Assembly: GCF_022605725.1 (NCBI RefSeq)
Contig: NC_065549.1
Coordinates: forward strand, 32,379,690-32,443,689
Source of the DNA: Anthonomus grandis grandis
Taxonomy: Eukaryota; Arthropoda; Insecta; Coleoptera; Curculionidae
Reading direction: 5' to 3'
Length of the DNA: 64,000 nucleotides
Of this stretch, positions 33,950 to 44,668 are shown in pieces; positions within the stretch are counted from its first letter, which is position 1, and each line of letters opens with the position of its first letter. Below the pieces are notes generated by a model. That model ran no database searches and was not told the DNA's origin. It saw only the letters and a list, made by a program, of their open reading frames with translations. Position numbers and translations under genes: made by a program.

Positions 33950-36065
33950 AAAAATTTAATTCGGAAAAAAGTCAAGAAATACAGAACTCGTTATTATGAA
34001 AGTCAGTTTAAAATAGTTCCAAGCAATATTAAAGAACAAATTAGGATTGCTTTTAACAGTCGAAAATCGAATTAATGTAGACTCCTCCGATTTTTGGAAC
34101 TATGTGCAGAATAAGAAAGGAATTTCACGTATTCCCGGAGTAACGCTGGTTCAGGATCGTACAATAAAAGATCCACAGTAAGTTGTTGATGCATTTGGAA
34201 CTTTGTTTCAAAACGTATATATCGAGTCGGACGCATCTATTATTAATGTTGGTATTGAATCGAGCCAGACTATTAACTACTCTCTAAATTGCTCTTATAA
34301 TTTTTTGGAAGATGGAATTGTCACCGCCTCTAATAAACTAAAAAGTAAGTTGACCTCCGGTATAGATGGAGTACCGTCTATATCGTGGAGTAAGTCTTGT
34401 CGTTAAAGATTGTATTCGCGTTTTTTCAGGGCCTATTGCCCCCGTATTTAATCTTATCTTGACTTCAACAGTATTTCCCGATAAATAAAAGACTGTAAGA
34501 ATATTCCCAATACTCAAAAAGGGACCGAAGAACAACATTCAAAATTACAGAACTATATCAATCTTATGTAATTTCTCCAAACTTTTTGAAATAGTTCTTT
34601 ATAATAGAATATATGCCCATGTCAAATTAGAAATAGCACCTAATCAATTTGGTTTCGTCAAAAATCGCTCCTGTACAGTAAACCTGGCTTGCCTAAATGA
34701 GTATTTGTGTCAGCATTTGTATAATAGAGAGGTCAGGTTGATGTAATATATCTTAATGATTTCTGCAAAGCTTTTGACCAAATTGACCACTTTGCACTTC
34801 TTCATAAGCTAACATGTTTTGGGTTTTCTAAAGATTTAGTTGCTTTAATAAAATCTTACTTACGGGGTCGTAAACAGTTTGTTGAATATGAAGGCTTTAA
34901 AGCTCCCATATATGAAGTGTGCTCCGGAGTTCCGCAAGGATCTAATTTGGACCCGCTTCTCTCTTTATTATTTATAAACGATCTTGCCAAATTACTGTCT
35001 TGTCAGAGTTTACTGTTTGGGGATGATATAAAATTGTTCACAAAAATAGATACTAAAGACGATTGCGAATTCCTTCAGGTAAATCTTAATAATGTAGAGA
35101 ATTGGTGCAATGTCAATAGACTATATTTAAATATTAATAAATGCTCTATTCTCTCTTTTTCTAGAAAACTGTTGCAAAAAACTGAATTACTTATGATGCG
35201 AAATTAGGTTTCGCCAAGCATGTAGCAAAAATAGTTTCTGACTCTGCCAAATTGTTGGGTTTTATTTATCGAAACTGTCGGCACATTGAAAATTTTAATA
35301 CTATAAAACTACTTTTCTTCACTTACATACGCTCAAAAATAGAATACGGAACTCTAATTTAGTGCCCAATTTATAGCTGAAAACATCTTGTCGAACTTGC
35401 ATTGTCTTATTTATTTGATGTAACACGACGTTTCGGTTGGTAAGTATCTCCAACCGTTATCAAGTGTAAACTGACAGCAAACTACTATTCTATACTACTA
35501 TCCTATAGAATAGTAGTTTGCTGTCAGTTTACACTTGATAACGGTTGGAGATACTTACCAACCGAAACGTCGTGTTACATTAAATAAATAAGACAATGCA
35601 AGTTCAACAAGATGTTTTCACTGTACCATTGTGTACCACCTTCAAAAACACAATTTATAGCTACCTGATAGATGATATTGAGCGCATTCAGCGCAAGTTT
35701 ATGAAGTATCTCGGGCTTATACAGGAAGGTGTCTTTCCAGCCAGAGGTTTGGATAGTAAATTATACTTAAATAAATTTAAAATTATACCCTTATCAAGAA
35801 CAAGAGAAATTCTTTTCATAAAATTCTTATATAACCTCATTCATAACAACATTGACTGTCCCACCCTTTTGGTTGATTTAAATTTTCAGGTACCAAGAAT
35901 AAGCTCTAGGCATTTTAGATTATTTTATGTAAATCCCGCTAGGACTAATATTTTGTTTAAATCCCTTATTAATATAATGTGTCAGAATTATATTAATAAT
36001 AATTTATATGAACGGTTCGATATTTTTGTTGATAGTTTAAGATCCATTATAGAAAGTATAAGGTA
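33950..36065 (+). pseudogene. CR1-like reverse transcriptase, interrupted by a palindromic insertion
   Basis: Recognisable boxes: TSGIDGVPS (34350), PILKKGPKNNIQNYRTISI (34510), NQFGFVKNRSC (34640), the catalytic-region IYLNDFCKAFDQIDH (34750), CSGVPQGSNLDPL (34920) and LLFGDDIKLF (35010), where F-A-D-D is expected. The fingers, palm and part of the thumb are covered. The C-terminal part resumes after the insertion with YLIDDIERIQRKFMKYL and runs to 36065. Several frameshifts are present. Confidence 0.8.
35379..35650. mobile_element. 272-base palindromic element with 12-base target duplication and hammerhead-like cores
   Basis: The host LINE sequence CAATTTATAGCT occurs at both 35367-35378 and 35651-35662, so the insert is exactly bounded. 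Its arms (35379-35494 and 35504-35619) are near-perfect inverses around an 8-9 base centre, followed by about 31 unpaired bases. Each arm contains TTGATAA, a 7-bp stem (CGGTTGG/CCAACCG) and GAAACGTC. On the plus strand these lie at 35534-35571. The arrangement resembles the hammerhead ribozyme region of Penelope-like retroelement ends. The core is degenerate (CTGATGA expected). Confidence 0.7.
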
Positions 36066-36239
36066 AATAGATGATGCAGAGTCTTTTTAGTATGGATATA
36101 GATAGTTTGTTTAAGTACATAGAATGTTCAGTATTTTGATTTTTCATTTTTATACATATTTTGGTAATTTTTTAAAATTCTTTCCTGTAATTGGGTAACA
36201 AACCTGTTGGAAATAAATGCCTCTTTTCTTTTATCTAGT

Positions 36240-36410
36240 ATAAAATACTCATATTTCATACAGTTATATTAAGTTAATCCATACATTACTCTACAGCACG
36301 CATTCTGCATCTTGTATATTTTGTATTTATCGGTAAGAGTTAAAGACGGTATCGAAAGGAAATCGCAGTAATTAAAAAAGGAAGAAGTTATCACACAATA
36401 CATTTTTTAT
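36240..36410 (-). pseudogene. short LINE reverse transcriptase fragment
   Basis: The minus strand encodes FDYCDFLSIPSLTLTDKY and IYKMQNACCRVMYGL, matching the EYC...IQN.C.R.. segment in the C-terminal region of LINE ORF2. Small and broken. Confidence 0.45.
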
Positions 36411-36499
36411 AGTAAATTTAATTGTGTATTAATATGTGTTAATCTCAAAGCATAAAAAAGCTAATTACAATTATTTCTTACAAGCCAAGAGCTGGTTAT

Positions 36500-36760
36500 T
36501 AATAGGGAACTTAAATTCTGGGAACATGTGGCAACGCTTCGTCAAAAGCTTTCCTCGGGAAATTTTGCTGTTAGGGTGAGTGTTCCTAATTCTAAAGAAA
36601 GATTTAAATCTCCCAATTCGAACAGCATCATTATCCAAGAACTCAATTTTCTATGAAGCAATACAGATTTTCAACCACCTACCAGATAACATCAGAGAGG
36701 GAACTTGTTCTAAGATGTTTAAGCGCCATTTAAAAAATTGCTGTTGACAAGAGATTACTA
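36500..36760 (+). pseudogene. LINE ORF2 C-terminal tail
   Basis: The plus strand encodes VRVSVPNSKERFKSP, IFNHLPDNIREGTCSK and MFKRHLKN across one frameshift. This is the normal end of a Jockey/CR1-type ORF2. It lies opposite in orientation to the fragments on both sides. Confidence 0.5.
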
Positions 36761-37059
36761 CGCCTTGTTGGCAGACATGGCGACTCATTTAAGACCTACT
36801 TGTAAGAAATTGTGATTGTTGTGGAGTTTTTTTTCCAGTTTAATATGAAAATTTTATTTATTATAGTTTAATTTTTTTTCAGATTAATTTTCTATATTAA
36901 TATGGTATTAAAAGAAAAAAAGTTTTTAATTTTAACATTATGCTGTTTGTTTTCGACGTCTGTCAGCTATAAGTGTTTATATAAGATTTTCTTTTAATTT
37001 TCTTTATATACATATTTATTTATTTATTTATTTAAGTGCAAGGCTCTCCTACAGACAGA

Positions 37060-37990
37060 CGAAGCAATTCAATAACAGGAAAGTACAAAATATCTTATGA
37101 ATTTAAATACAAGTAAGCGCTTTGCTAAATATTACATTTACACCAAATCTAACAAATATACCATGTAACATAAACCTAACTACCTTATTTAATAATATCT
37201 CTTATAAACAATAAAGAAGTATATATACATATGAATAGTTATCAATAGGAAAAATAGGACAATATTTATCGTTCCTTGCGAAATTAGGTGGAATTTCTAT
37301 CTATTCTATAATTAAATGAAGCCATACTGGAGAAAAATATATAAATGAAATTAGTTTCTTAAAAATTATTAAAACTACGGGCGCATCTGAACAATCGAGA
37401 GTTAGACAAATACTTTGAAGATTATCTTGAGATGCTTAAGGTCGATCTATTACGCAAAATATAAGGATTGACGTTGATATGTAAATTTTCCAGACAGAAA
37501 GGGCAGTTTATTAAATTATTAATAATTTTATAAATCAAAATTATTTCTACGAATGTCTAAGGGCTTTATACCATAAAACTTTAAGTTATCATAGTAAGTA
37601 AAAAAATTTCTTTGTCTATTAAAGCGAAAATTTACTATATTTACAAACTTGCATTTTACCTTTTTAATTTGGTCAATATATTTGTGATACATCGGATTCC
37701 AAGCCACTGTCGCATATTCTATAGTAGCTTTAACGAATGCATTGTATATTAATATTAATGATGCTTGATTACTAAAACCCTTTGTAATTCGAGATATGAA
37801 ACCATGATTTTTTTAGAGCTTTCGGAACAATGTTTTCTATATGAACGTCGAAGAGCAGTCTGGAAGCCAACGTCATACCTAAATCCTTAATAAACTCTAC
37901 ATACTTCAAGATAGTGCCCTCGAGATAGACATCACATTTGTTTTGTGTCCGAGTTGGTTTTCTGCTAAAAAATATAGAAAGGCATATTTC
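37060..37990 (-). pseudogene. LINE reverse transcriptase C-terminal half
   Basis: The minus strand from about 37960 encodes KDLGMTLASRLLFDVHIENI, then ISRITKGFSNQ, a KATIEYATVAWNP-type segment and YIDQIKKVKCKFV. This runs from just after the RT active site into the thumb and tail. The final part toward 37060 is weak. Frameshifts occur near 37830. Confidence 0.6.
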
Positions 37991-38027
37991 TGGATTAATA
38001 AATAATTTGATTGAAATTGAAACTGTA

Positions 38028-38125
38028 AAAGTTTACACTTGATAACGGTTGGAGATACTTACCAACCGAAACGTCATGTTACATTAAATAAATAAGACAA
38101 TGCAAGTCCGACAAGATGTTTTTAA
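38028..38125 (+). repeat. second copy of the hammerhead-like element arm
   Basis: It begins AAGTTTACACTTGATAACGG, has the CGGTTGG/CCAACCG stem and GAAACGTC, and ends AATGCAAGTCCGACAAGATG. It is nearly identical to the right arm at 35526-35615 (a few substitutions) but single rather than palindromic. Confidence 0.75.
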
Positions 38126-39835
38126 AAACGGTTACCTTCCTATCTTTACAACATAATTTAAAATTAAAAAAAAAAAATATATATAAAAGAAAATCTTTTT
38201 CTCACTTTAAAAAACTTTTCTCATCATTTGTAACACAAATGCAAAAAATATAGGTCTTCTAGTAGATGAGAATCCACTTTTTAACGTAAGGGTGAAAGTA
38301 TTTACGTTAACCTTTTTAACTTCTATATAGAAAACATTACTTTCTAATTGAATTGGGAAATAATAACAACAAAGTATATCATGTTGAATACAGTCCTTTA
38401 GGGTGTTAGCTGTTTAGATTCTGTAAATTGGCTTGTAATAAATAATTAATGTAATATAGTTTTTATTTACTCTAAATAATTTTTTTTAAACTAATAATTG
38501 TTGTATTTAAGACATAAGTTTATATTTTTTTGTTGTAATTTTTATTGATAATATCATAAACCTTATGGTTTAAACATAACAAAGTTAAAACATAAAAAAA
38601 TAAATTTCCAATAAAAAGTGTGAAAGATTCAATTTGATATCTTCATTAGTTTTGAAGCTATCCATATTAAAAGAAATTATTATTTACTATTAAAACTAGC
38701 AGCTGGTTTCAAAGATGCGCGATCAAGGAAACCAAAAAAAATTAAAAACATATTTAAATTTTTTATTAGTAGTTGCGTAGTTCTTTTACGGTTTATTTTT
38801 TTATTTCATAATTATAAGTAATTTTATATACTTGACATTCATGTATATTCTTTCAAATATTATTTAGGCTTGGAATTGGTTCAAACAATATTAATAAAAC
38901 CATCTAAGAAATATATATGCAATAAACAGAAACTTATAACGGTAATAATAAATGTTCACCCTTAATAAATGACCATTGTCTTACAAAATGGAAGTGTTTC
39001 TTTCCCTCATATTCACAAAAGCAGTCTTCATTTAAACTCAAGATATTCTAATTACTACACGATATATTTTTCCAACCCTATTTTTATGTATGGTCGGATT
39101 TGATAAACAATATTTTTTAGTCTTCCCCTTTATTAAAAAATTAATCATATTAAACCCGGAGATTTAGGAAGCTACAAAAATAAACTGCTCATTTACATTT
39201 ACCAATTCAGGGCAACTATTGTGTAAATACGAATGGTCGGAACACTTTTCTTAAAGACTTTGAAACTTTTTAGAGATTCATAAAATTAAATTTCTGGTTG
39301 TTAACGTTTGGTATGTTTTCTATAGTTTCATAAATTCATTTAAAATCTTGTTATTTAGGATTTTATTAAATACTTTATTTCCATTAGCCTGTAAAATTAA
39401 ATTTATAATAGGCTTTAATATTCATTTCAGAAAAACTCTCTAATAGGATATATGTAAAGACATAACAATGCCTCATCATAGAAAGAGGTTAAATATAGTT
39501 TATTGGTACTTAAAGTAAAAGAATTTCATGGTACATTTACTGTATTCAATTAACAACACTTGCTGAAAAAATCCTAGGCTGAAGTTTAAAGGTTTTTTAA
39601 TGTATATTTTAATAAATTATTCAATTTTCTTTGTTAATTATTTTAATTCTTGTTCTATACTATCAAGTTTAAGTGAAGACAGCCGGATAAGGGGTTCAGT
39701 AGGGTAGCTGCCCTTTAGCTAAACTGCGTCTTTCTTTTTTATTATTCTTTTTTTTTACGTCTCCTTACCCGGATTATCTGTGGCAAGCAATTGGCAAAGT
39801 TAGTTGCAAGGTTTACAGCATTAACTATTTTTATT
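38126..39835. other. intron sequence, nothing recognised
   Basis: AT-rich sequence with long A/T runs. No coding block or repeat could be supported. Confidence 0.4.
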
Positions 39836-39837
39836 CA

Positions 39838-41265
39838 AAACTTTCCTTATTATGTTACAGGTTCTTAAGATGACCGCTTTCTGCTCTTCTAAGAATAGAT
39901 TTTTTAAGAGCCCAAGATCTTCTAGGTGCTTCTTCAGTTCTTTAGGATTTTTTTCTCTTACCCTAATGTCGATCAGTATAGTAAGCATTCTCTTTGCCTA
40001 CCAAGTCTCTTTGAGATGTGCTAGTAAAGGTAAGTATTTCTCTATTTTTCATGCTTATTTTTTATGTGTTAGCAGAGGCTGGGACTATGTTGTCTATTGA
40101 AAATATTTATTTTTCGTATTTAAATATTTGATATATTATGCTAAACTAGACTATCCGCTTGAATGTCTCTATCTCAGTATAGAACATATTTTTCATTTTT
40201 CATTATGTGCTGTGGTGTTTAGTTGTAATATGGGCTCTTCTTTAGTGTTAATATTAATTTGTGGGCCACTTCACTTATTAAGTTCCTTCACATTATCATG
40301 CTTTTCGTCACACATTCTATATTAAGTTGTTGTAGTGCTCTATTCTTTTATTATGTATTTTAGGTATAATCGAGTAGGGATGGCCTGATCCTGAATGGCG
40401 CATAAAAATCCTTTAGTCTACAGGAAATCTGAAATGAAAAGCATGGATCGCATGCATATTCTATATCTTGTAGATTTAGTGATGTGAGGTTTTGGTCAAT
40501 GTTGTAAATTATCAGGTACAGGTTGGAGTGTGCAGCCTGGTCATAAAAGTATTTACGCATATTATATTTTCGATGTGTTTTAATGCCTGATTCGAATATC
40601 TGCTATGCCTCTTCCATCTTTACTTTGAGGTAAGTAAAACCTTTTTTTTACCTCCTTTGAATGATGTTTTGTCTTCTTAGCTAAGCAAACCCTTATTGTT
40701 TTATTTAGAGCGTACAGCTCTGTAGAAGTTCGGTGCATTAACCAAAAGCTATATGTCACTATACGGATTGCGTAACTATTAATGGGAACTGCTTTATCTA
40801 CTGCCAAAAGTTTTTTTAAGTATGCTAGTAATTCGCTTTTGTAGTTTCTGCAAAGCTTAGGTATTTATATGTATCGCATTTTGCATATGTGAGATCGTAT
40901 ATATACTATAGATCGTATATATACTATAGATCGTATATATACTACCTGACGCTATTATCAACTAATAGCCTTCTGTGTCTTACCTACAAATTTTCTCTTA
41001 CGAATGCTATAAGTTTTCCATTTATCGAGACCAAACTTCATTCTTATATCATTAGAGAAGTTTTCGATATATTCTAATGGTTTCTAGACCGTTCTGTGTT
41101 GGCGTAAATACTTTAATATAATCCATGTACATGAGGTGGGAGAGGTCAATACTTTTAATAATTTCGGAGCCACTTCCAGGTTTGTTGAGAGCAGTTGATA
41201 GAGGGTTTATAGTAATACAGATCCACAGGGTGCTTAGAGCATCGCCCTGAAAAGTTCCGCACATG
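39838..41265 (-). pseudogene. R4/Dong-like LINE reverse transcriptase and tail, broken
   Basis: The minus strand starts at about 41264 with CGTFQGDALSTLWICI and LSHLMYMDYIKVFTPT. The YMDD-type active site has become YMDY. Next come RIVTYSFWLMHRTSTEL, YLPQSKDGRGIADIR, a LRKYFYDQA segment (about 40560) and finally LEDLGLLKNLFLEEQKAV with RTCNIIRKVL at about 39840-39930. This matches the end of R4/Dong-type elements, which use a C-terminal restriction-like endonuclease. The endonuclease core between 40030 and 40360 is poorly preserved. Confidence 0.65.
40893..40945. repeat. 18-base tandem repeat, three copies
   Basis: GATCGTATATATACTATA occurs three times in a row, the last ending CTAC. It lies inside the R4/Dong-like relic. 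Confidence 0.85.
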
Positions 41266-41350
41266 ATGCTTATTCTGAATCCTGCATTGTATGTCGCTCT
41301 AATAGTTACTTAGGGTTCCCATTACTCATTCATTGCTTTAAAGAGCTATA

Positions 41351-42903
41351 CAGGGTGTCCGGAAGAGGGCCAATCCGCCGGCGACATATAGGGTGGACCA
41401 AAATAATGCGATATTAAAATTTAGTGAGGGGGTTTTCTGGAACAAGGAATTGAAATCCGTTGACGGATTCGCTATACCTTGCAGAGAGCGCCACCTACTT
41501 AAACTTTTTTGTACCCCTCTATAATAAATTTCTAGTAAAAAATTCTAATTATCGAATCTTTTCTTGTAAAAAAAGTATTCTTAGTAAATGTCGGCTCAAG
41601 AATCAGTTTATTAGATATATTAATTTTAAAATCTAGACACATCTATCTAAACACATTGGCTAACCTCGGGCACCAGTAGCTTTTTACGTACTGTCAAAGT
41701 GACAAATTTAGGCACTGACGCTCTTAACAAGCTTCTCAATTACTCCTTAAATAAATCTTAATTTTTTAATTATTCATTTGTATTTGGTGTGTTTTCTTAC
41801 AACTTATAAAACCATAATGGCTCATAGACCAAGAAATGTACCCTTTTTCGAAATGGCGGATGTGGTTTTAATGTTTAGTAAATTTTAAATATTATTGTAA
41901 ACAGTAAATACCTGTCAATTCTCAACTAGGAAAATGTGACTCCAATGCTAGTTTGGCCGCTAGAAGCTATGCTCAGACATTCCCAAACCGATTTCATGCC
42001 AAAAGAAAATATTTTTTAAATTTGATTAACCGCCTAAGGTATACTGGAAGTTTCAGCGAAAGACGATTTCAGCGGCCGACTTCGTGCAGTTCAATCAGGG
42101 CAAGGAAAGAAATTTTAAGAATTTTCATAGAATCACCAAACATTAGTACTATGGCTTGGTTGGGGTTGGCTCAACGGGTGAGAAATATTGGGAAAACTAA
42201 GACACATAATATTTTACGGAGTCAACAACTTTACCCATTTCATCTTCAAAAAGTACAGAGTCTTTTACCCAACAATCCGGAGGCAAGACATGCTTTTTGT
42301 AGATGGTTATGTGAAATAAATAATAGAAATGTGGATTTTATAGGGGCGATTCTGTTTACTGATAAGGCAACGTTCACGAGAAACGGCATGACAAATATCC
42401 ATAACGCATACATATGGCCTGAAGAGAATCCTAGGGCCATAATTAATACACATCATTAAGTAAATTTTAAATTCAGGTGTTGTGGACAATTTTCTTTTAG
42501 GACCTGTTATTTTACCAAGCAAATATTGGATAATAAGAATTTTTTACTAGAACTTTATTATATAAGGGTACAAAAAAGTTTTATTATTTTTAACACATGC
42601 AATATTTCGCAGGTGGCGCCCGCTACAAGGTACTGCGAATCCGTGAACACATTTCAATTTCTCGTTTCAAAAAAACCCCTCACACCAAATCTTAATTTAA
42701 TATCTTATACTCGACATTATCTAAACTCATCATCTCTTATCTAACACTCGACTTACTTCAAAAAAACGATTTTATATTTTTCTTTTGACACCTTGTATAT
42801 TGAATACCGAGCGCCCAATTAAAAAATTGCATGACGAAAGTCTCATTATTTTGGTTTACCATAAATGTGGCCGGCGGATTGGCCTCCTTTTTCCAGACAC
42901 CTG
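41351..42903 (+). mobile_element. mariner-type element with long terminal inverted repeats
   Basis: Ends CAGGGTGTCCGGAAGAGG at 41351 and the inverse (TTTTTCCAGACACCTG) at 42903, with TA on both sides. Shared inner blocks include GGCCAATCCGCCGGC, GGATTCGC and TTTTTTGTACCC. The arms reach to about 41556 and from about 42532, though with indels. Confidence 0.8.
41938..42535 (+). pseudogene. mariner-like transposase, truncated in the DDE domain
   Basis: A 168-residue open block starts AARSYAQTFPNRFHAKRK, has a linker (SERRFQRPTS) and a second helix-turn-helix region. It then has FCRWLCEINNRN and the first catalytic site FTDKATFTRNG, where the usual Glu before ATF is Lys, followed by NIHNAYIWPEENPRA. 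After a stop, remnants of the next strand (CCGQFSFRTCYF) are seen. The sequence then jumps into the right terminal repeat, so the second and third catalytic residues are deleted. Confidence 0.8.
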
Positions 42904-42909
42904 TATAAT

Positions 42910-43265
42910 GAATGAATTTATTTTGTACATAGATAGACATTAAACCAGCGAAGAATAAGGAACACTATCAAATACTTTTTGATAGTCAATAAAAGCTGTA
43001 TAGAGTGCCTTCATTTTAAAACAAACCAGCCTTAATAACTTCTTAAAAACAAAAAAAAAACACGTGAATCTAGATATATAGAGGAATGTTTAATTTTATA
43101 TTTGACAAAGTTCTGTCCACCTACCAGCGAATAGTGAGCTAAAATGTCTGGTTATAATAAATATTTTATCGACATCATTTTTTGGTATTTCAAATAGCTA
43201 TTCTTTAGTGTAATACATCATTTTAAAAGGTAAAAACTAAACAATTTAATCAGTTCACCGAATTT
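42910..43265. other. spacer, nothing recognised
   Basis: AT-rich intronic sequence between two mariner relics. Confidence 0.35.
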
Positions 43266-43269
43266 TTTT

Positions 43270-43625
43270 CTCAAAATATGCTCCGTTATTCATAAGACAA
43301 TAATAAAGTCTGTTTTGAAATTCCTCGTGAACATTTGCAAGTGTTTTGCTAATATCTCTACATTCAAGAGTAACTCGATCGTTTAAATCATTAATATTTT
43401 CAGGTAGGGTTGTATAAACTTTGCTTTTTAAATACCCCTAAAGAAAAAAAAACCAATAAGTGGTGTTAAGTCTGCCGACTGTACGGGCCATTCAATTGCA
43501 CCACGCTTGCTAATCCACATTCCTGAAAACTGTTTATTAAACCACTCTTGAACTGTTGAAGCGTAGTGCGGGGAATCTCCATCTTATTGGAAATACAAAT
43601 TATTTCGTACCCCACATCAATTTCA
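43270..43625 (-). pseudogene. mariner-like transposase relic (last third)
   Basis: The minus strand reads a DGDSPHYASTVQEW-type second catalytic segment (about 43570-43600), then FSGMWISKRGAIEWP and a SADLTPL third site, before a frame break. The remainder to 43270 is a weak C-terminal helix region. No N terminus or terminal repeats were identified. Confidence 0.6.
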
Positions 43626-44012
43626 TACACACAAAAATTTTTAAGAAAGCACTTTTGGACAAGAAAAAATATGCTTTACTTTATCATAAAAAAATCCTCG
43701 ATATTTCTAAAATCTAAATGACGAATAGTGTTAAATATTTTTTATTACATCAGCCGTTTTTTTTTCATGAATATGGCTCACATATCCGCAGCACAAATCA
43801 CATTCATACGCGACGTCTTTGCAAATAACATATAAAAAAATTATGTTATTAAGTCTGGTGACTTTAAGATACACCTGCCTCTCGAGGCCCGGGACAGAGT
43901 AAAAAAATTAAAAAAAAATTCTGTCTGATTTGAATAGGAACTTTTATATTTAAGATGTTAGTCTAGGAAAAATAAAATAATAAAATTAGATTCATTTTAT
44001 TTAAGAATTATA

Positions 44013-44255
44013 CAGGGTAAGTCTGGAACGCACCCAACTCCAGGTGAGTATTAAACACGTAAAAATAGTTTTAAAAAACTCAGTAGGTAAAAAGTATGCG
44101 CAATACAACAGAACGAATATTATTTATTTAACATTTTAATTACGTTATAATTTAAAAACAAATGAGAACCGGATAAGAACATTTAATTTTTGTAAATTAT
44201 TTTCAAGCATATAATACTCATCCACATTTTGGCGCATCCCTCTTGACTTACCTTA
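44013..44255. mobile_element. 243-base MITE with TA target duplication
   Basis: CAGGGTAAGTCTGGAACGC at 44013 is matched by the inverse at the other end (GCGCATCCCTCTTGACTTACC). GAGTATTA lies further in on both arms. TA flanks both ends. It is too short to encode a transposase. Confidence 0.6.
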
Positions 44256-44668
44256 TATAATAATTGAAATGTTACAGAATACTCCTCGGTTGCTAAAGAG
44301 TAAATTGCTCCAGCGACAAATGCACATTTTTTAAATGGTTTCACTAGCAAGCATAACGACAGATGCTAAATTAACGAAAACCCATAAGGTAAAGTCGGGA
44401 GAGATGACGCGCCGGGACAGATGACGCAGAGCCAAAATTACAGTGTAACCATACCCAATTTATTAGTCGTGCACGCCATGTGGTAGAGCTGGTACTGTTT
44501 TCGGTTTCTCTTGTTTTTTCATATAAAAAGGTGTTAAAATATAGGTGCAGTATGTGAATATTTTGGCAAGTATTTTTGTTGATAGTATCACAAATATATT
44601 AAATTCTATGTGCCCAAATAAAACCATTGTTCTAAAACAGAAATATTTGCAAAAAGATTGGATTACGT

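Larger units (their letters stand above)
31480..36235 (+). mobile_element. nearly full-length CR1-like non-LTR retrotransposon
   Basis: A GC-richer 5' segment begins at about 31480, followed by ORF1 (31826-32458 and beyond), endonuclease (33000-33740), RT (33950-35210, continuing 35663-36065) and a short AT-rich 3' tail. A 272-base palindromic element at 35379-35650 splits the C-terminal part. It is the longest retroelement in the window and sits in intron 3 of the host gene, in the opposite orientation. Confidence 0.75.

Noticed and set aside
40889..41077. Open frame with a repeated RSYIYY peptide
   Set aside because: It translates the 18-base tandem repeat and is the reverse strand of an R4/Dong-like relic.
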